Shown piece after piece: positions 13,882-15,573 of a stretch of DNA of 15,573 bases; the stretch's first letter is position 1, and every line of letters begins with the position of its first letter. This DNA comes from Dyella_B sp035508595 (GTDB lineage Bacteria > Pseudomonadota > Gammaproteobacteria > Xanthomonadales > Rhodanobacteraceae). Under the pieces are notes generated by a model. It worked only from the letters and a program-made list of their open reading frames with translations. It had not been told where the DNA came from and made no database searches. The stretch spans positions 1 through 15,573 of the forward strand of contig DATJMR010000343.1 of assembly GCA_035508595.1 (NCBI GenBank), written 5' to 3'. The translations under genes and the position numbers were made by a program.

Positions 13882-13914
13882 TTCGCGTTCCGTCCTGGCG
13901 CAACGCTAAAGATC

Positions 13915-15315
13915 ATGACCGTCCGCACTCGCTTCGCCCCCAGTCCCACCGGCTTCCTGCACATCGGCGGGGCGCGCACCGCGCTGTATGGCTGGCTGGA
14001 AGCGCGTCGTCGCGGCGGCGAATTTCTGCTGCGCATCGAGGACACCGATCGCGAGCGTTCCACGGACGAAGCCGTGCAGGCCATTCTGGATGCCATGCAA
14101 TGGCTGGATCTGAGCGCCGACGAGTCGCCGATTTATCAGACGCATCGCCTGGAACGCTACAAGCAGGTGGCGCAGGAACTGCTCGCGGCGGGCAAGGCTT
14201 ATTACGCCTACGAGAGCAAGGAAGTCATCGAGGCGATGCGCGAAGCGGCCATGGCACGCGGCGAGAAGCCGCGCTACAACGGCTACTACCGCGATCGCAA
14301 CGAGCCGTATCGCGACGACCCCAATCGCGTGATCCGCTTCAAGAACCCGCTGGAAGGCTCGGTGGTGTTCGACGACAAAGTGAAGGGCCGGGTGGAGTGG
14401 TCCAATACCGAGCTGGACGATCTGGTGATCTTCCGTTCCGATGGTTGGCCGACCTACAACTTTGCCGTGGTGGTCGACGATATCGACATGGGTATCACCG
14501 AAGTGATCCGCGGCGACGACCACGTCAACAACACGCCGCGCCAGATCAACATCTATCATGCGCTCGGCGCCAAGGTGCCGGAGTTCGCGCACCTGCCGAT
14601 GATCCTGGACAAGGAAGGCAAGAAACTTTCCAAGCGCACCAATTCGGTCAGCGTGATGGAATACCGCGAGAACGGTTTTCTACCGCATGCCATCCTCAAC
14701 TACCTGGTGCGGCTCGGTTGGTCGCATGGCGATCAAGAGATCTTTTCGCGAGAGGAGATGATCGCGTTGTTCGACGTGGCTGACGTCAACAAAGCGGCAT
14801 CGCGTTTCGATACCGAAAAATTGATGTGGCTCAACCAGCACTACCTGAAAGCGGACGATCCGCAAACACTGGCGCCTGAATTGGCGTGGCATCTTGCCCG
14901 CGCCGGTATCGATGCGCGCGAAGGGCCTTCGCCCGCTGAAGTCATTGTCGCTTTGCGCGATCGTGTGCATACGCTGAAAGAAATGGCCGAGCGGGCGGCT
15001 ATTTGGTACGGCCCCATTACCGAATGGGACGATAAAGCGGTCGCCAAACACCTGAAAAACGAGAGTGCAGCACAGGTGCTCGGTACCGCCCGCGAATGGC
15101 TCGCTACGTGCGAGTGGAAACCCGAACCGATCCATCAGGTTATCGAGAAGGTTGCCGCAAAGCTTGAGCTGGGCATGGGCAAGATCGCGCAGCCGTTGCG
15201 CGTGGCGATGACCGGCACGCAGGTGTCGCCCTCCATCGATCACACGATTTACCTCACCGGGCGAGATGAGGCGCTGAAGCGTATCGACGATGCGATCGCG
15301 TTGACTCAATCCTGA
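13915..15315 (+). CDS. gltX: Glutamyl-tRNA synthetase
   Basis: Charges tRNA-Glu with glutamate in the cytosol, a class I synthetase. The 466 residues show the HIGH-type motif as HIGG (16-19) in APSPTGFLHIGGARTA, the IEDTDRERS segment (41-49), EWSNTELDDLVIFRSDGWPTYNFA in the catalytic core, RGDDHVNNTPRQ, and the KMSKS-type loop as KLSKR (237-241). The anticodon-binding helical domain fills about 320-466. The region corresponding to the E. coli Cys4 zinc site (about 98-128, ending YNGYYRD) has no cysteines, so this is the zinc-free form. The start at ATG 13915 (MTVRTRFAPSPTG) agrees with the family although the ribosome site is weak. Whether it also charges tRNA-Gln cannot be read from sequence. 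Confidence 0.97.
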   Translation: MTVRTRFAPSPTGFLHIGGARTALYGWLEARRRGGEFLLRIEDTDRERSTDEAVQAILDAMQWLDLSADESPIYQTHRLERYKQVAQELLAAGKAYYAYESKEVIEAMREAAMARGEKPRYNGYYRDRNEPYRDDPNRVIRFKNPLEGSVVFDDKVKGRVEWSNTELDDLVIFRSDGWPTYNFAVVVDDIDMGITEVIRGDDHVNNTPRQINIYHALGAKVPEFAHLPMILDKEGKKLSKRTNSVSVMEYRENGFLPHAILNYLVRLGWSHGDQEIFSREEMIALFDVADVNKAASRFDTEKLMWLNQHYLKADDPQTLAPELAWHLARAGIDAREGPSPAEVIVALRDRVHTLKEMAERAAIWYGPITEWDDKAVAKHLKNESAAQVLGTAREWLATCEWKPEPIHQVIEKVAAKLELGMGKIAQPLRVAMTGTQVSPSIDHTIYLTGRDEALKRIDDAIALTQS

Positions 15316-15354
15316 TCTGCGTTCGATACGCCGGGAGTAAACGAAAACACGCCG

Positions 15355-15573
15355 ATGGAAGAGTTGCTCGCCAAGGCCACGCACGGCGTGGATTTGAATT
15401 CGCCCGACGCGTTCCTGCACGTATTCATCAACCTCATGGCAATGGTTCCCTGGGTTGCGCTTTTCTGGTGGAACCTGGCCTTCGTCGCCGTAGGTGCGCT
15501 GCTGGGTTGGTGGCGCGGACGCTTGCTCGCGGGCGTGATCTGGGCGCTGGTGCTGGGACCCATCGGGTGGATA
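15355..15573 (+). CDS. Small membrane protein, 3' end cut by window
   Basis: Open from ATG 15355 to the window edge (73 codons, no stop). The N-terminus MEELLAKATHGVDLN is followed by a first membrane stretch (about residues 22-51, including VPWVALFWWNLAFVAVGALL). A short basic turn follows (WWRGRL), then a second stretch (about 57-73, AGVIWALVLGPIGWI). The frame is in phase with the gltX stop 42 bases earlier, and no other in-frame start exists between them. The basic loop suggests a two-helix hairpin with the loop in the cytosol. Shine-Dalgarno support is poor (GGGAG is too far away). It is likely in the gltX transcript. I do not recognise a named family; the WWRGRLLAG...GPIGW pattern looks like a conserved small membrane protein of this order. 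Confidence 0.7.
   Translation, partial: MEELLAKATHGVDLNSPDAFLHVFINLMAMVPWVALFWWNLAFVAVGALLGWWRGRLLAGVIWALVLGPIGWI

Noticed and set aside
1..15573. CRISPR array, IS element, prophage or tRNA gene
   Set aside because: I found no regularly spaced direct repeats, transposase, integrase, phage protein or tRNA-like cloverleaf anywhere in the window.

Overview
The window is about 15.6 kb of GC-rich, tightly packed chromosomal DNA. It carries mostly housekeeping genes and shows no phage, IS or CRISPR signature. Three things suggest a gammaproteobacterium of the Xanthomonadales (Lysobacterales), probably the Rhodanobacteraceae (Dyella/Rhodanobacter/Luteibacter type): the order aroC - 2-hydroxyacid dehydrogenase - asd - fimV - truA - trpF - trpB - trpA - accD, a zinc-free-type GluRS, and small lineage-type proteins. 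The genus is an inference from gene order and protein resemblance; no search was run.

Layout. (1) 1-2984, plus strand: the 3' end of aroC (chorismate synthase), a D-2-hydroxyacid dehydrogenase, asd (aspartate-semialdehyde dehydrogenase), and a 92-residue secreted coiled-coil protein whose ATG overlaps the asd stop by one base. (2) 2985-5491: fimV, preceded by a leader that folds on paper into a compact four-way junction (3074-3128) and followed by a strong terminator (5457-5491). (3) 5560-9978: truA-trpF (ATGA overlap), a TrpI-like LysR regulator on the minus strand, then trpB-trpA (ATGA overlap). The 124-bp trpI/trpB divergent region holds a CTAAC-GT-GTTAG palindrome placed over the predicted trpI start point. 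(4) accD at 10206-11075 with a perfect terminator. (5) A 434-bp gap between convergent genes (11076-11509). It holds a REP/BIME-like inverted repeat and two copies of a three-box array of DnaA-box-like sequences with identical spacing. (6) Minus strand: a GT4 glycosyltransferase overlapping a PAP2 lipid phosphatase by 32 bp, probably a small envelope glycolipid unit. (7) Plus strand: a secreted DUF4399 protein, gltX (glutamyl-tRNA synthetase), and the start of a small membrane protein cut by the window edge.

How it works together. aroC feeds chorismate to aromatic amino acid synthesis, trpF/trpB/trpA carry out late tryptophan steps, and the LysR protein is placed to control trpBA in the Pseudomonas TrpI manner. 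asd serves lysine, threonine, methionine and cell wall synthesis. accD supplies malonyl-CoA for fatty acids. fimV serves type IV pili and polar organisation.

The two most unexplained structures are both non-coding: the fimV leader RNA fold, and the duplicated DnaA-box-like array between accD and the PAP2 gene.
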